Shown here one piece after another: positions 1-10,937 of a stretch of 64,000 nt of DNA. The notes under the pieces were generated by a model, which was not told the DNA's origin, ran no database searches, and was given only the letters and a program-made list of their open reading frames with translations. Position 1 is the first letter of the stretch; the number at the start of each line of letters is the position of its first letter. The position numbers were made by a program, and so were the translations under genes. Source of the stretch: Stratiolaelaps scimitus (Eukaryota > Arthropoda > Arachnida > Mesostigmata > Laelapidae); NCBI GenBank assembly GCA_019614645.1, contig JABWDB010000007.1:2976001-3040000 (forward strand). Reading direction: 5' to 3'.

Positions 1-724
1 ACTAGTAAGTGCCCTACACATGGGCGTGTGCAGTTAGTGGTGCTGGCAACAACTGTCGAATGGTGGCGGCTCGATTTCTCAGTTGGTTCCGATATACTTC
101 TTCGAGTCGATCCGTGGCCAGGTGACAACAACACCGCATCGGTTGCTACACTAGACATCATATATATATATATATGTTTGTGTGAGATGAACTGTTTTCG
201 AGCTGCGCATTATAAGAGATAAAGATGGTAATTAGAAGCCAGTGCTCCGTCCGTCGGCAACGTCGCCGGTGGCAGAGATGCTGCTGCGAACTTAAATTAC
301 GACAAGTCTCTCTTGGAATACATATTTAATTAACAGCTAGCTGCGCATACATGTATTTAAATGAATATATAGAGGGGAACATACGATACGACCTTCTCTT
401 GTAATATCCATAGGCGTACGCTAACGCCATCCGCCGTATGTGCGGAAAATTCGACTAGGACAGAGGATGGTGTATGGAGGAGTGCTCATTTGTGTCCAGT
501 GTAACGAACAGATAATAGATGATTATGATTATCATTGTTCTCAGATTAATTACACTACGACACTCTTCAATTCATCGATCAAAAGATCATTACCAACGAG
601 AAGCAGATACACTCTACAACTTATACAAAACTGTCACATGTTTATTTTTAACCAAGTTATGTAATAGCAACTGTACTGAATATGTGACAATTATCATGCT
701 TACGGCGACGATTGTAACTAGTTG

Positions 725-803
<79 letters not shown>

Positions 804-2790
804 TTATAATGTATTTCACAATATATATAAATATATTATATGACTATTAATAATTATTCCTAATAATGGTTAGGACGGTACTAAGTTAAGCCAAGACATG
901 CCTGAGTGCCAAACCATGTGGTTTACTCACCAGGCGCATGCTGAGGAAGAGAATGAAAGCGCCAGTTAAATAAATCACTTTCAAATAAGGACAAACCGGT
1001 TAAAGTAGCTTCTTAGTACGTACCGGATATCGTTATCGAGAGAAAGAGCAGAGAGAGAGCGAGCGAGAGAGACACGAGATGAGATATATACGCACTGCAC
1101 ATATCTAATTATCTGCGGAGTCCCGTGACGAATCACTGACCGCTCGAAAAGCTCAAGGTCCTGTCGAAATTTCAAAGGGACATCCTTTTGTTCTCACCCA
1201 AAATTGCAAATGATGAAAGCCTCAATGAGGCTCAATCGTTCGTTTTTTTTTTCGAATCATTCTGACGAACCATCGCCGATCGTGATGACATCGAAATTGC
1301 TCGATATCGCACTCACAAAGCGTTCGGCTGTGGATCGAAGGGCCGGACGAGAACTCGATAGAATTTGTATCATCACAGTGACATTTTTTTCTATTTATAT
1401 CGAAAAGCGAAACAAATGACTAATTATACAAGAATAAAATATAACAATGTTTTGCATCAAATAAATGTATGTTCTAAGAACAATGCCATGTGTGCTCTTT
1501 GTTGTAGTCAGAAAATGAATGAATTATAGAAATAATGGAATCGATCGAAAACAGAGAGCGACGCGGGCGGGGGGGAGTTGCTACAGTTCCTAGATTGATA
1601 CCTTGAAAATACTCCCTAAAATCCGAGATTCAGCCATTGATTAGGTGGACGAGTATCGAGAAAGCGCAGCACGTAGGATTTATATATAAATAGAAAAGCT
1701 CACAGCATAACTACAATATAACGTGCCTGGTAATCATTTTTATTCGTGCATTATAAATGTATATAAATATATATTTTTACGTATGGTCTATATATTACCG
1801 CACAGCATTTAATGGGTTTTCGTCGGGTTGAAGAAAATTGTTTTCGTCGGGTTGTTTATGCCGAATGGTAGGTTATTATCATTCCATTGATACATTATTA
1901 ATGCCTTCCATAATGGCCAGGATTATTGAAGAAGATAAAAAATCAGTGGGGTTGCTAACAGGCCGATAGCGATAATGAGTCTTATATCAATTGTGACCGT
2001 AGACAACAGATCATAATTATTCCATTAGCTGGTAAACTTGATCATCATTGTTAGCAAGGTGCATCAATAGTCCACAAGTTCTCATTTAGGCGAGTTTGCA
2101 GTATTTCACGAAAGTTATCAATGACAACCTGTCGATGGTCAATGAGTTTATCTTCTATCCATTTAACTAAGACATGGCTTGCTCCTTCGGCCGTCACCTC
2201 CATGTCGCCGAGCGAGTCGACAGAGACGCTTGTTATCGTTACCTGAGAAAAGAGTTAACAAGAACATTTGATCAAATTTCTATTATTTTTTTTTGTTACA
2301 AGCAAAACATCGCTGTATGCAACGTTACCTTGAAAGAGCAATGTAATTTGTGTCTTAAGCAGGTCGAAATGCGTTTTGCTAAACTTCATTTACTCTGACA
2401 CTTCGCTATGATAGGGTGTTTGGTACCCGGTGACGTTGAGGGCCATATCAATGAAAATCGACTCAATGAAAACTTGTTTCAATAAGTGAAAGCGAACGTC
2501 AGAATTGGACTAAAACGAAACTCGATGAACGCCGAATCTCTGCTCATTTCCGTATCGAATCACCGCTTATCTTCTAGATCTGATTAGACTACATCGGGGA
2601 AAAAATGGCGTACCAGAAGGGCAACGTTCAACAGATAGAGTAAAAAAGTACAACGAACAAGACAGTACATGAATTGTATCCTGCCACCACGGAAAACGCA
2701 TGCAAAGCCACCGAAGTTACTCTTCTCAACAATACGTCATAGTGGACAACCGATTCGGCAGGAGAACCATTAGGGCACATGTTCAACTCA
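1..2790. other. Non-coding stretch with microsatellites
   Basis: I see no supported gene. The stretch contains a long (AT)n array at about 727-801, a GA-rich run near 1043-1075 and a short poly-G near 1567. All open frames are short and lack domain content. Confidence 0.6.
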
Positions 2791-2799
2791 ACGACTCTG

Positions 2800-2945
2800 C
2801 CTAAAAAGGAAATTTTTCGGAATGACGCTCAGCCAACATTTAACGTCCACGATAGCGCTTTCGATATTGCCTCATAAGTCGGACCCCTTAAATGCAAATG
2901 TGCAACGGCGGGGGATCGAACCCGTGCACTTGGCCCCTGCCTCCA
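2800..2945 (-). repeat. tRNA-derived SINE-like repeat, copy 1
   Basis: The segment shares an ordered series of blocks with 41450-41600 and 53410-53612: a block near 2810-2865 resembling 'ttaacgtccacg', a block 'ccccttaaatgcaaatgtgc', and then 'gggatcgaacccg'. On the minus strand the last block reads GGTTCGATCCC, which matches the RNA polymerase III B-box consensus. The transcription direction of the repeat is therefore minus. The A-box end is less clear here than in the 53.4-kb copy, so this copy is probably truncated or diverged. Confidence 0.6.
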
Positions 2946-3904
2946 CAAATAGCTAGTAATGTTGATTTCCGTTCAATGAAAAGAATGAAATAAACCAAAA
3001 CTAATATATAATATATATATACATATAAAATCATCACATTGAGTCACACACGAGTCCACCGTGCAGAGCGTTTAAGAATAGTACCTTATCGTCGAAATTA
3101 ACAATGGAAATTAGACTATGCTTACCACATTGGTTTTATAGGCGATTCTGGCTTGAAAACCAATCTGTAGGTCGTGCAAGTATACTCTCATTCTACCTGT
3201 AAGCCAAAACTATTGACCAAAGGTGGCCAAAGAAAGCAGTTAGCCTAGGCGATGCGGATGTATTCGGTGATTTTGGAAAAAAATCCCTAAGCAAGCCCAT
3301 GTCTGGTAAGAAGTGTCTCGGACATCGGCAAAACAAAATTGATTCAATTAATGTATGTGAAAATCTAATGTGTTTGTTCGTCCTTTTGGCATTTTCAAAT
3401 TGTGAGGACCATGTAAGTCCAACAATACAAGGGAATGACATGAATGCGATTTTCGATAGGTATTCAGTGACAGTGGACTAGCCTTCCGTATGAAATTTTA
3501 TTTAGAGTATTCAAGTCCGGCCGGACTGCAACAGTTAACCATAACTCTAGCGATTGTAAACTTTCATGAGGAGCTTTGAAGAAATATGCTTCCAACGAAA
3601 CCTGTTCCTTCAACGTATTTCTTTTAGCCGAAATGTTAAAGAGGAAGAAATTCATTGAAGTGTTGGTAAAAACGCCCGCAAAATACAGGCGGTCCCTCTC
3701 TATCAGGTGCTGCCTTATTGGTGTCTTTATGTTACCCGTCAAGATAATCTCCCCTCACCTATGTCCTTGTGTATTATGTACTAGGTTGTATCTATTCCTT
3801 ATATATATATAATATATTGCATTGTTCACAAACTCTATGCAGATGCGCTGAAACCGTATGGCTCCTCTGAGAGTCCTGTAGGCAAGGAGTTATAACAGTC
3901 GTCA

Positions 3905-4285
3905 ATTAACGCCGTAGCAGCGTGGTGCAAACGTAATGACATGTTGATATCTGTACATAAGCGGACAGTTGTATAGTCCTCTAGACACGATATTGTTCAT
4001 ACCTTAAACGGTAACCCCATTCCCAGAATGTTTCGAGATCTGGGCGTTGTTACAAATGCGTCCTCCATTTGATTTCTATTGTCAACTATAACAAATGTCG
4101 TTCGAGCTGCAAATGCTGCCCGTAACACTATATTCCGTTATTTCGTTGTCAAAGAAGTTGACGTCTATGTGACCCTATATAATAGTCTGGTTATGCTGGC
4201 TGTGAGTCAGCCTGGAAAATGCATTATATGGTTATGCCTAAGCTATTATACTGTTCTGTTATATGGCGCCCTCATCTAACAAAGC
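3905..4285 (+). mobile_element. Fragment of a jockey-type LINE reverse transcriptase (dead)
   Basis: One plus-strand frame reads through about 105 codons with two stop codons. It carries the landmarks of the C-terminal half of a non-LTR reverse transcriptase: AVAAWCKRNDMLISVHK, then LNGNPIPR, FRDLGVV, RAANAARNTIFRYFVV and DVYVTLYNSLVM. This series (the 'W' and 'DLGV' motifs followed by the 'YNSLVMP' stretch) is typical of arthropod LINEs. No endonuclease or YxDD motif is visible upstream, so only a 3' fragment remains. It resembles the minus-strand fragment near 20.9 kb. Confidence 0.7.
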
Positions 4286-4299
4286 AGCTTCATCCCTTA

Positions 4300-5720
4300 G
4301 AGAGGTTTCAAGAAGGATGACAAGGAAATTCTCTATAAAATGCTGAAATGTGATAAGGGCTCATAGGGACCTTCTCCAAGAGGCCAATAATTAATGTGAC
4401 GGCAGGGTAATGCAATTAACTATGACCAAGCAAATGAAGATTTCTGAGCGGTTTAGTAATCGCTCCCAAATCGTGCTGCTGTTCGTAGTTGCCATGACAA
4501 TCGCAACCAGAGACAGCCACATTAGCCACTTAGACAAAGCATGAGACTCCATAGATCTACTTCACGACTTCAATCATAATTCTGTATTGAGCCTGCATTC
4601 GCGATGGACCAGTGTCAATAAAAATTGACATTACTAATCCATACCAATAATAACAATAATAGAGACATTAAAATCACATTCCAATTATCGTATTGTTGTG
4701 TGTCTGTGTATTCGTATTGTGCGAATTGAAACGTGAAGCCAACTTGATACGTAGCCGTGATGAAGACCGGCGCAGAGGGATGCGGATTTAGCAGTGCCAG
4801 ATGGACACATAAGGCCTTATTTTCACACCTCCAAACCTGGGAATCACTGCCCAGCTTCATTGTGGTAAATCCGTGAAACTGTACCTGAAATCGGCCGGTA
4901 AATGTTGTATTATTTGTAATGCAATATCATGTATAGCGCCTTGGTTTCATGTTTTCATCAAGTCCGCCCCGTTCGCCTCCGACATTACGTACGGCTATTC
5001 TCAGAAGCCTCAGAGCTTGTGCAGCGCTCTCGTACGGGAAAGGCGAGATTTTTCAAATTGGCACTACGTATAGATTAGATTGGAAATGAATTAAATTGAT
5101 TAAACGATATATAGAAATGAGGCTGTTCGCAGATTTGTTCCACATTCAATTGTGGGTACAATCGTTGCCCATTTTTATTTTTCGAAATAATGTTTTAGTA
5201 ACGCTCTCCCGCCGAGGTCGTTGTCTCGATCAAATGAGAATTTGCCCTAGAATGCTAACCTTGGTTGAAAAGCCATGGCTGGCGCCGTATGTAGATCAAG
5301 TGAGTCTGCTTAGGCAGCGCTACGTAAGTATTATGGTTCCAAGCACATCAAAACATCTGGTGTAACTGGCGGTTTCGAATATCGAACCAATAACACTGTT
5401 ATCGTATTTGTAGCTAATTGATTGACTTGACTCTAGCCATCCATGGGTGCCACCCATGGGAACTGGCAGTTCGATAGTTCTGCGAGATCCGCTAACCTTG
5501 GAGACATATTTGGTACAGCTTTTAGGGTAAACTCAATGCTTAGCAGTTGGACAGTACGTATTTCGACGACGACCGGTTGTTACTTGCGTTTAAATCTAGT
5601 AAAAATAGAATATTAATAATAACAACAACACATGACCTCTAGACGAGTTGCTGACCCCACAGATGCTCTTACTACTGATACCGAGCACGTAGTTATACTC
5701 TCTCTCTCTCTCTATAATAA
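4300..5720. other. Stretch without recognisable features
   Basis: No gene, repeat copy or RNA is supported. A small perfect inverted repeat (ccatgggt / acccatgg) sits near 5441-5459, and a (TC)n run lies at 5699-5713. Confidence 0.5.
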
Positions 5721-5726
5721 GCTAAT

Positions 5727-6040
5727 CTAACGTTTAATTAAACTTACTTCTGTCACTGATCCTTGCGAAGAAACCACATCATTGAGAATCATCGGATCAA
5801 TTCCTGGGACTGCGATCATGTTTTTGATGAACATACTCACAACGGATTCAGGACTGCAAAGACCAGGAGCTGAAATTATCGGATACTCACTAGCTTTAAG
5901 CTGTTTCATGGATTTCAACTCCTGCACTGAAATATCAAAATCATAAATCAATTGTTTCTCTATGCTTAAGAGACACCATGGTCTCAACATTTTTGCGAGA
6001 TTTGTGGGCTGGATACAAGCCGCTCGGATTTTATCGACAA
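5727..6040 (-). CDS. Unassigned open segment, possible internal exon
   Basis: A minus-strand reading frame stays open for about 100 codons after an in-frame TGA near 6075. It ends at a good donor (GAA then GTAAG, near 5747). A possible acceptor, CTTCAG, lies near 6041. The peptide is ordinary in composition (it contains KMLRPWCLLSIEKQLIYDF and SPESVVSMFIKNM) and shows no membrane segment or repeat. Strong-looking GTGAGT sites also occur inside it, so it may be cut into smaller exons or be chance. I do not recognise the family. Confidence 0.25.
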
Positions 6041-6226
6041 TCTGAAGCAATGCTCTGGCGATGTATGACAATCATGGTTCCAATTATTGTCTGCGCCTTA
6101 ATATATGCAATATTGACAACTGTTATTTATCTAAATTTAGAATAATATAGCGTAAGCAGATGTCAGAGTCATCCTTGAAGAGGCCGTTGCGATTTTGTGC
6201 CAAGACGATTCGTTACTCTGGCAATT

Positions 6227-6255
6227 CCCAAGTCTGTTAATTTAACAGACTTGGG
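6227..6255. repeat. Perfect 14-bp inverted repeat with 1-nt spacer
   Basis: The left arm at 6227-6240 (cccaagtctgttaa) is exactly complementary to 6242-6255. This is effectively a 29-nt palindrome. No gene end lies close enough to give it an obvious role. Confidence 0.85.
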
Positions 6256-7504
6256 ATTAGAGTCCCAAGACTCTAGATCAGTTAGATTTTTAGATTAGCA
6301 CAACTTAATTCGGAAGTACCAACCAACACTCGAGCCGATCCTTCCAACTTTGGTCCCTGACAGACCGAATGTTAATTAGTAATAGACGAGGGGAAAAAAT
6401 CGTAATCCTTTCTGTATTTAATCACTCATGTAGGTACCGCTCGAGTGGGTACCGCCATATCAGGGCTGCCCACAAGACTACGAAGACTGTAGCCGTCAAA
6501 GACCAGGTCGCCCGCCACAGCATTCAAACTCGCAGCCTCCGGCACCGGGCCAGCTCTTTCTTGGTATCAAGGCCGGCCGTTGGCACCCAAGTGTGTGTGT
6601 CTCTAGTCGGATATCTCTGACCTGTGAAGGAGTCTTCCCTTCTTACCGCTACGCTACAATCGTTCACCCAATCCAGCGATGCCCCATTGATTTGTCACGC
6701 GTTTGCGTAAGCTGAATGCAACCGTTAGCCGACTATTGCCTCTATACAGTGTGAACGAAAAACATCGAATCAACACCGATCGAAGCCGTTTCCAAATACT
6801 GAACTGTTTTTTTGAGCTGACCCTCAGCTGTTCCTCTATCTGACAGGTCTCAGCTCTTAACCTTTTTGGCTTCCAAATATTGGATGTTTTCCATTGTCGC
6901 TCACTCCAATCATAGGAATTAGGAATCAAACCACAGGATACCTATGACCGTTTTGGTCATATGATGATTCACGGCGGATTCTTGTTAGTAACTTCTTAGC
7001 TCTGTCATGTCCAGGCTTTTCCGGAGCTTCACTTCAACAGAGTCTCGTTTGAAACATGATAACGAAATGTTATTTCAGAGTGTACTATGTATTCTATGTC
7101 ATGCAACAAGTTACAGCCATATACACAGATAGGCGTACTCTTTAGCGTAGCAATCGATGAGACGGCGGCGATTTTCACGAGGCTCAGTGCCGCGGACATT
7201 TCGCACTTGACGACGTCCGCGTTCGGCGAACGGATGTGTTCAGATTGAATTATACACGAAACGCGTTGGTGTTGTGTTGTACCCGTGCGAGAATACTTCG
7301 TGGGACGGCACTTAGCACACTTATGGCACGAAAGGACGAACTACTGTTCTAAACTGTTGTGACACTGTTCATTTGATCATTCACAATGAGAAAGACAATG
7401 ATTATCGTGGACACGATAGACACCAGCAGCAGAATACGATGCAGAGGTTTGGCAATGAGTTTGCAAGACAGGTTAAATTCTAACATGTGAATATGCATCT
7501 TGTT

Positions 7505-7630
7505 GTGATTATTAATCCAGTTAACTATATATATATATATAGAGAGAGAGATTCCAAAATTTACAATCGTGTGTCCCTAACACCACAAGATAACGAAGCC
7601 TATTTCTTGGCAAAGATCTGTAACATTTGT
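7505..7630 (+). repeat. Left LTR remnant of the gypsy element
   Basis: It matches 9286-9390 in order with scattered differences and carries an (AT)n plus (GA)n expansion near 7525-7550 that the right copy lacks. The outer LTR edge (5' TG) is not resolved, so the true LTR may be longer. Confidence 0.6.
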
Positions 7631-7985
7631 CGACGAGAGTTCTCCTAGAACCCAGAAAGCCAAAGCTATAGAATATCCCGATGAAAATTTCTCAGTTGCG
7701 AGACTAAGCCTAATGGATTAGCTCAATAATGTCATTGAGCAAGTTATGCAAAAATTCCAAACCACCTTGAACATATTTTGGAACGTTAGACGCAAGTTAT
7801 ACAAACGTGCTCGTTCTTTTGTTTGTATGTTCAATTCGCTTCGCGTGATGGTAGGGCTGGTTGTGAAGAACGCCTCTCTCTCTCTCGGATGCGGGCTATT
7901 CTTCAGCCTATTGAATACGCACAAGGTCATTTGTATCTAATTGTTCTAAGATGTCACTGTATCCAGTCTCATTCTAATTCACGTC

Positions 7986-8032
7986 ACATCTAAAAGCAAC
8001 ACGTTGTATACATTTCTTTTGTACACGCAGTA
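7986..8032 (-). repeat. Short LINE scrap
   Basis: The string 'catctaaaagcaacacgt' followed by 'catttctt..tacac' is shared with 20764-20805, which is the end of the LINE reverse-transcriptase fragment near 20.8 kb (same strand). On the minus strand it reads like the 'rvQrrFTRRv' region of LINE RTs. Confidence 0.4.
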
Positions 8033-8547
8033 AAAGTCTATCCATAATTAGTGCAGCGTTCCACACTGCAGACACATGCATTCGAGTCGGTATTCAAGGA
8101 ACCGTTTGCTCAGCTTATGAATAACATCTCAGTTAAGTCAAAGACACTAGAAGAACTTAAAAGGTCAATACCACAAGGTATTTTCACCAGGGTTAAGCCT
8201 ATGAGTAAAAGCAAGGCATATCTACATTTGAAAGATACTTCATAACCGTGTCTTTTGCAAGGCTAGACGCGAATCTTACACCATATTACCAAAGCGCGAA
8301 ACTGGATCGTCTGGTACCTGCCGGCGTACTAGAACCTGTTAGTTACACTCAATACGCGACGCCTGATATCATCATGAATCTGGCCAGATCAGACTCTGTG
8401 CAGACTACAAAACTGGATGATGATCTTAAGGATCGCCAAGATCCTTTACAAGTACCAGATTATGTTTTCACGAAGTTAGCTAATAAATGGCTTAGCTGAA
8501 CTTTTAGTTGATACATTTAGAAGAACCTACAGAGAACTAAGATATCA

Positions 8548-8591
<44 letters not shown>

Positions 8592-8940
8592 GATGCTGTG
8601 TTTTCGATGCTTTTTAACTATCGAGCTACGCCTAACGACGAGGAAGAGACACCAGCGGAGTTATTCCTCTATAGACTAATACGTACCCCGTTGGATCTTT
8701 AAAGGAGGAACCCAAGGAAATTAAGGGAAGCAAAATAAACATAAGATGATGTAGAAGCAAGGCTACGAACCTCTAAACCAGGAGATGAGATCTACGCAAA
8801 GAATATAAAATACCACTAAAGCCCACTTGGGCTCCAAGGATTATTAAAAAAATAGCTAAAATTGTTTATGAAATAGTGGTCGACAACACCGTTTGGAGAA
8901 GACACGTTAACCAATTACGTGCCTCGTTTTTTTTTTTTCT

Positions 8941-8994
8941 AAGGGGGGGGTGTTGGCATGCGTTAGCATGCCAACACCATGGCCGCCCCCCCTT
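8941..8994. repeat. Hairpin with 13-bp perfect inner stem and G/C-run outer stem
   Basis: The inner arms 8949-8961 (ggtgttggcatgc) and 8966-8978 are exactly complementary around a gtta loop. An outer aagggggggg run (8941-8950) can pair with ccccccctt (about 8986-8993) beyond a short bulge. It lies just 3' of the gypsy integrase tail, before the right LTR. Confidence 0.8.
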
Positions 8995-9285
8995 ATGGAA
9001 CTGTTGACGATGAACCAGTTACGTGCCTGTCGGAGTCTAAGTATCGACAATAGATTTTCGCCTTGTTTTTCGTCGAAACCTCAATCATCAGTAATACGAT
9101 GATTACGACCTCAATTAGAGCCACGTCCAATGCCTCACATGCCAAGATGACTATACTCCACGAGGAACAAGATTCCACCCGATCGTTTTGTTATTGATTA
9201 CGGCTATTATTATGTGTTATTGATCAAGGAATTACCCAAGCAGACGATAATATAAATAAGGCAGGGAAATAAATAATTTAATACA

Positions 9286-9390
9286 ATTATTAATCCAATT
9301 AACGATATACAGAGATTCCAAAATGTAATATGGTGTGTCTTTAACACCATGATATAACGAAGCATACTTGTCCAAGATCTATAACACATC
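9286..9390 (+). repeat. Right LTR remnant of the gypsy element
   Basis: It is the counterpart of 7508-7626 and has the same order of short blocks. The intact non-LTR element begins within about 200 bp downstream. Confidence 0.6.
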
Positions 9391-9617
9391 TAGCCTATGT
9401 AAGCTTAGGATAGAACTCACTGACGACGTCACACATTTCAGCCCTATCTAATTATCCGGTATTAATAATAATTCTCTCTCAAATGCACTCTTTGCAATTG
9501 TGTAAGATTGTTGATCGCGTGCTAACGACGAAGCTCCCGCCAGCCTCTCCGCCGTTACGTTTTGCGCTTTGAAAGTGTTGTCGTGCACCCTGCGCTTCTG
9601 TGCTGGGTGGGAGGGTG

Positions 9618-10937
9618 ATGCCTCCAGACGACGTGCCGCCCTTGAAGAGGGCGAGGCCTGGCACGGCCGATGATGTCGCTGTCGTTGGGAATGACGACGC
9701 GAGGGAGAACGCTGCACCGTTCACGGAGCAGCGGACGAAGGACGCCAAGCGTCGCGCGGGCCGTGAGGCGCGCGCACTGGAGGCCCTCCGGGCAGGCCTC
9801 AACGCGAGGTCCCACGGATTGTTCAAGGTGACTGTCCGTGGCAGGGCGGTCGGGGCCGGCGGGCCTTCCCCCGCCTTCGAGCAGGGCCAGATGCTCGCCC
9901 TTTTTAAGAGCGCCCATGAGGCTCTCCCGGGTTGCACCCCGGCTGGTGGAGCCGACGGGCTCATCATTTGGGCGCCGACCCTTGAGCTCGCCCGCAAGGC
10001 GTTGACGCTCACGACTCTCGGAGGCGTCCCGGTGACCGCTCATTGCTCGGCCCTCTCGAGCACCAAGGCCCGCATCACGAACGTCTGCGCGGCTTTTACC
10101 GACGCCGAGATCCTGGCTGAACTCTCACCTCTCGGCGTCACTTCCGCCCGCCGCCTACCCGCCGCGCCCGGCCCGGCTCGTCGCTCGCCTCGGCCCGTGC
10201 TGCTCACCTTCAGCGGGCCGCCTCCTGCCTCGGTGTTCCTGGGCTACCGGTCCCATCCGGTCGTCCTCGAGCCTGACCGGCCACCACTATGCTTCAACTG
10301 CTGCCGGACGGGCCACATCGCGGCCCGGTGCTCACTGCCTAGGGCCTGCAGCAACTGCGGTGATGCCGGCCACCTCGCCGCCTCTTGCGCCCGTCCTGCC
10401 CGTTGCGTCAACTGCAAGGGTGCCCATCGCTCGGGCTCGCCGTCGTGCCCTCGGGCGGCCTACCTCCGCGAGCGTCAGCGGCTCGTGACTGAGGCCAGGG
10501 TCCTCGAACAGGTGAAGGACACCTCACCCCTAGCGTCCATTATGCCCATCGAGGCCCCGGTGTCGTCCCAGGCGCCAGCCCGCTCGTACGCTGCGGCGGT
10601 TCGGGGTATTGTGGTCCCCTCCGACGGTGCTCAGGTCCCAATGGTCCTGCTGCCGAACCCGAGGCCGATCCCCGCCCCGTCCCGCCGCCCCGCCCCTCGT
10701 CGGCCTGCTCCTCGTCGGCCTGCCCCTTGTCGGCTTGCCCCCCGTCGATCTGCCCCCCGTCGACCCGCCCCTCGTCGACCTGCTCGCGCGGAGTCTCGGC
10801 GCCCCACGGCCGCGCCAGCGGTGCCAAGCATCGTCGCAGCCTTGAGGTCCCTCGCTGAAGTCTTGGCCCCTCTCCTCCAGCTTCAGCGTCAGCTCGCCCC
10901 CCTCCTAGCCGCTCTCAATCCCCCCCGTTCTTCATGA
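9618..10937 (+). CDS. ORF1, gag-like zinc-knuckle RNA-binding protein of the RLE retrotransposon
   Basis: This is a 439-residue ORF from the first ATG (G at -3); the frame is open somewhat further upstream. In LINEs the ORF1 product binds element RNA to form the ribonucleoprotein. At about residues 225-278 lie three zinc knuckles: CFNCCRTGHIAARC, CSNCGDAGHLAASC and a variant CVNCKGAHRSGSPSC. The first two are textbook CX2CX4HX4C. A proline/arginine-rich tract of RRPAP-type repeats follows (nt about 10680-10800), then a short hydrophobic leucine-rich C-terminus. The TGA stop overlaps an ATG (atga at 10934-10937). Codon use is strongly GC-biased, like ORF2. The product is most like the gag-type ORF1 of jockey/R1-type LINEs, which usually accompanies a different endonuclease class. 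Confidence 0.85.
   Translation: MPPDDVPPLKRARPGTADDVAVVGNDDARENAAPFTEQRTKDAKRRAGREARALEALRAGLNARSHGLFKVTVRGRAVGAGGPSPAFEQGQMLALFKSAHEALPGCTPAGGADGLIIWAPTLELARKALTLTTLGGVPVTAHCSALSSTKARITNVCAAFTDAEILAELSPLGVTSARRLPAAPGPARRSPRPVLLTFSGPPPASVFLGYRSHPVVLEPDRPPLCFNCCRTGHIAARCSLPRACSNCGDAGHLAASCARPARCVNCKGAHRSGSPSCPRAAYLRERQRLVTEARVLEQVKDTSPLASIMPIEAPVSSQAPARSYAAAVRGIVVPSDGAQVPMVLLPNPRPIPAPSRRPAPRRPAPRRPAPCRLAPRRSAPRRPAPRRPARAESRRPTAAPAVPSIVAALRSLAEVLAPLLQLQRQLAPLLAALNPPRSS
10680..10800 (+). repeat. 15-bp degenerate tandem repeat in ORF1
   Basis: Iterated units of the type 'cctgctcctcgtcgg' encode RRPAP/RRPAR pentapeptides near the ORF1 C-terminus. The reverse strand is also open because of the repeat's composition, but I do not call a gene there. 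Confidence 0.7.

Larger units (their letters stand above)
7508..9390 (+). mobile_element. Decayed Ty3/gypsy LTR retrotransposon
   Basis: Two similar, diverged blocks of about 110 bp at 7508-7626 and 9286-9388 bracket the element. Shared strings include 'attattaatcca', 'gagattccaaaat', 'taacacca', 'ataacgaagc' and 'aagatct', and they are best read as LTR pieces. Between them, on the plus strand, lie reverse-transcriptase pieces (8051-8499, with stops and frameshifts): YLHLKDT, VFCKARR, then LVPAGVLEPVSYTQYATP and PLQVPDYVFTKLA. Next comes the integrase C-terminal region (about 8595-8695, YRATPNDEEETPAELFLYR) and a tail near 8865-8930 (VDNTVWRRHVNQLRASF). Most of RT, RNase H and the integrase core is missing, so the element has an internal deletion and is dead. 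Confidence 0.75.

Noticed and set aside
9448..10043. Minus-strand ORFs opposite ORF1 (89-177 codons)
   Set aside because: They overlap the zinc-knuckle ORF1 and exist because GC-rich coding sequence has few stops on the opposite strand. They have no domains.
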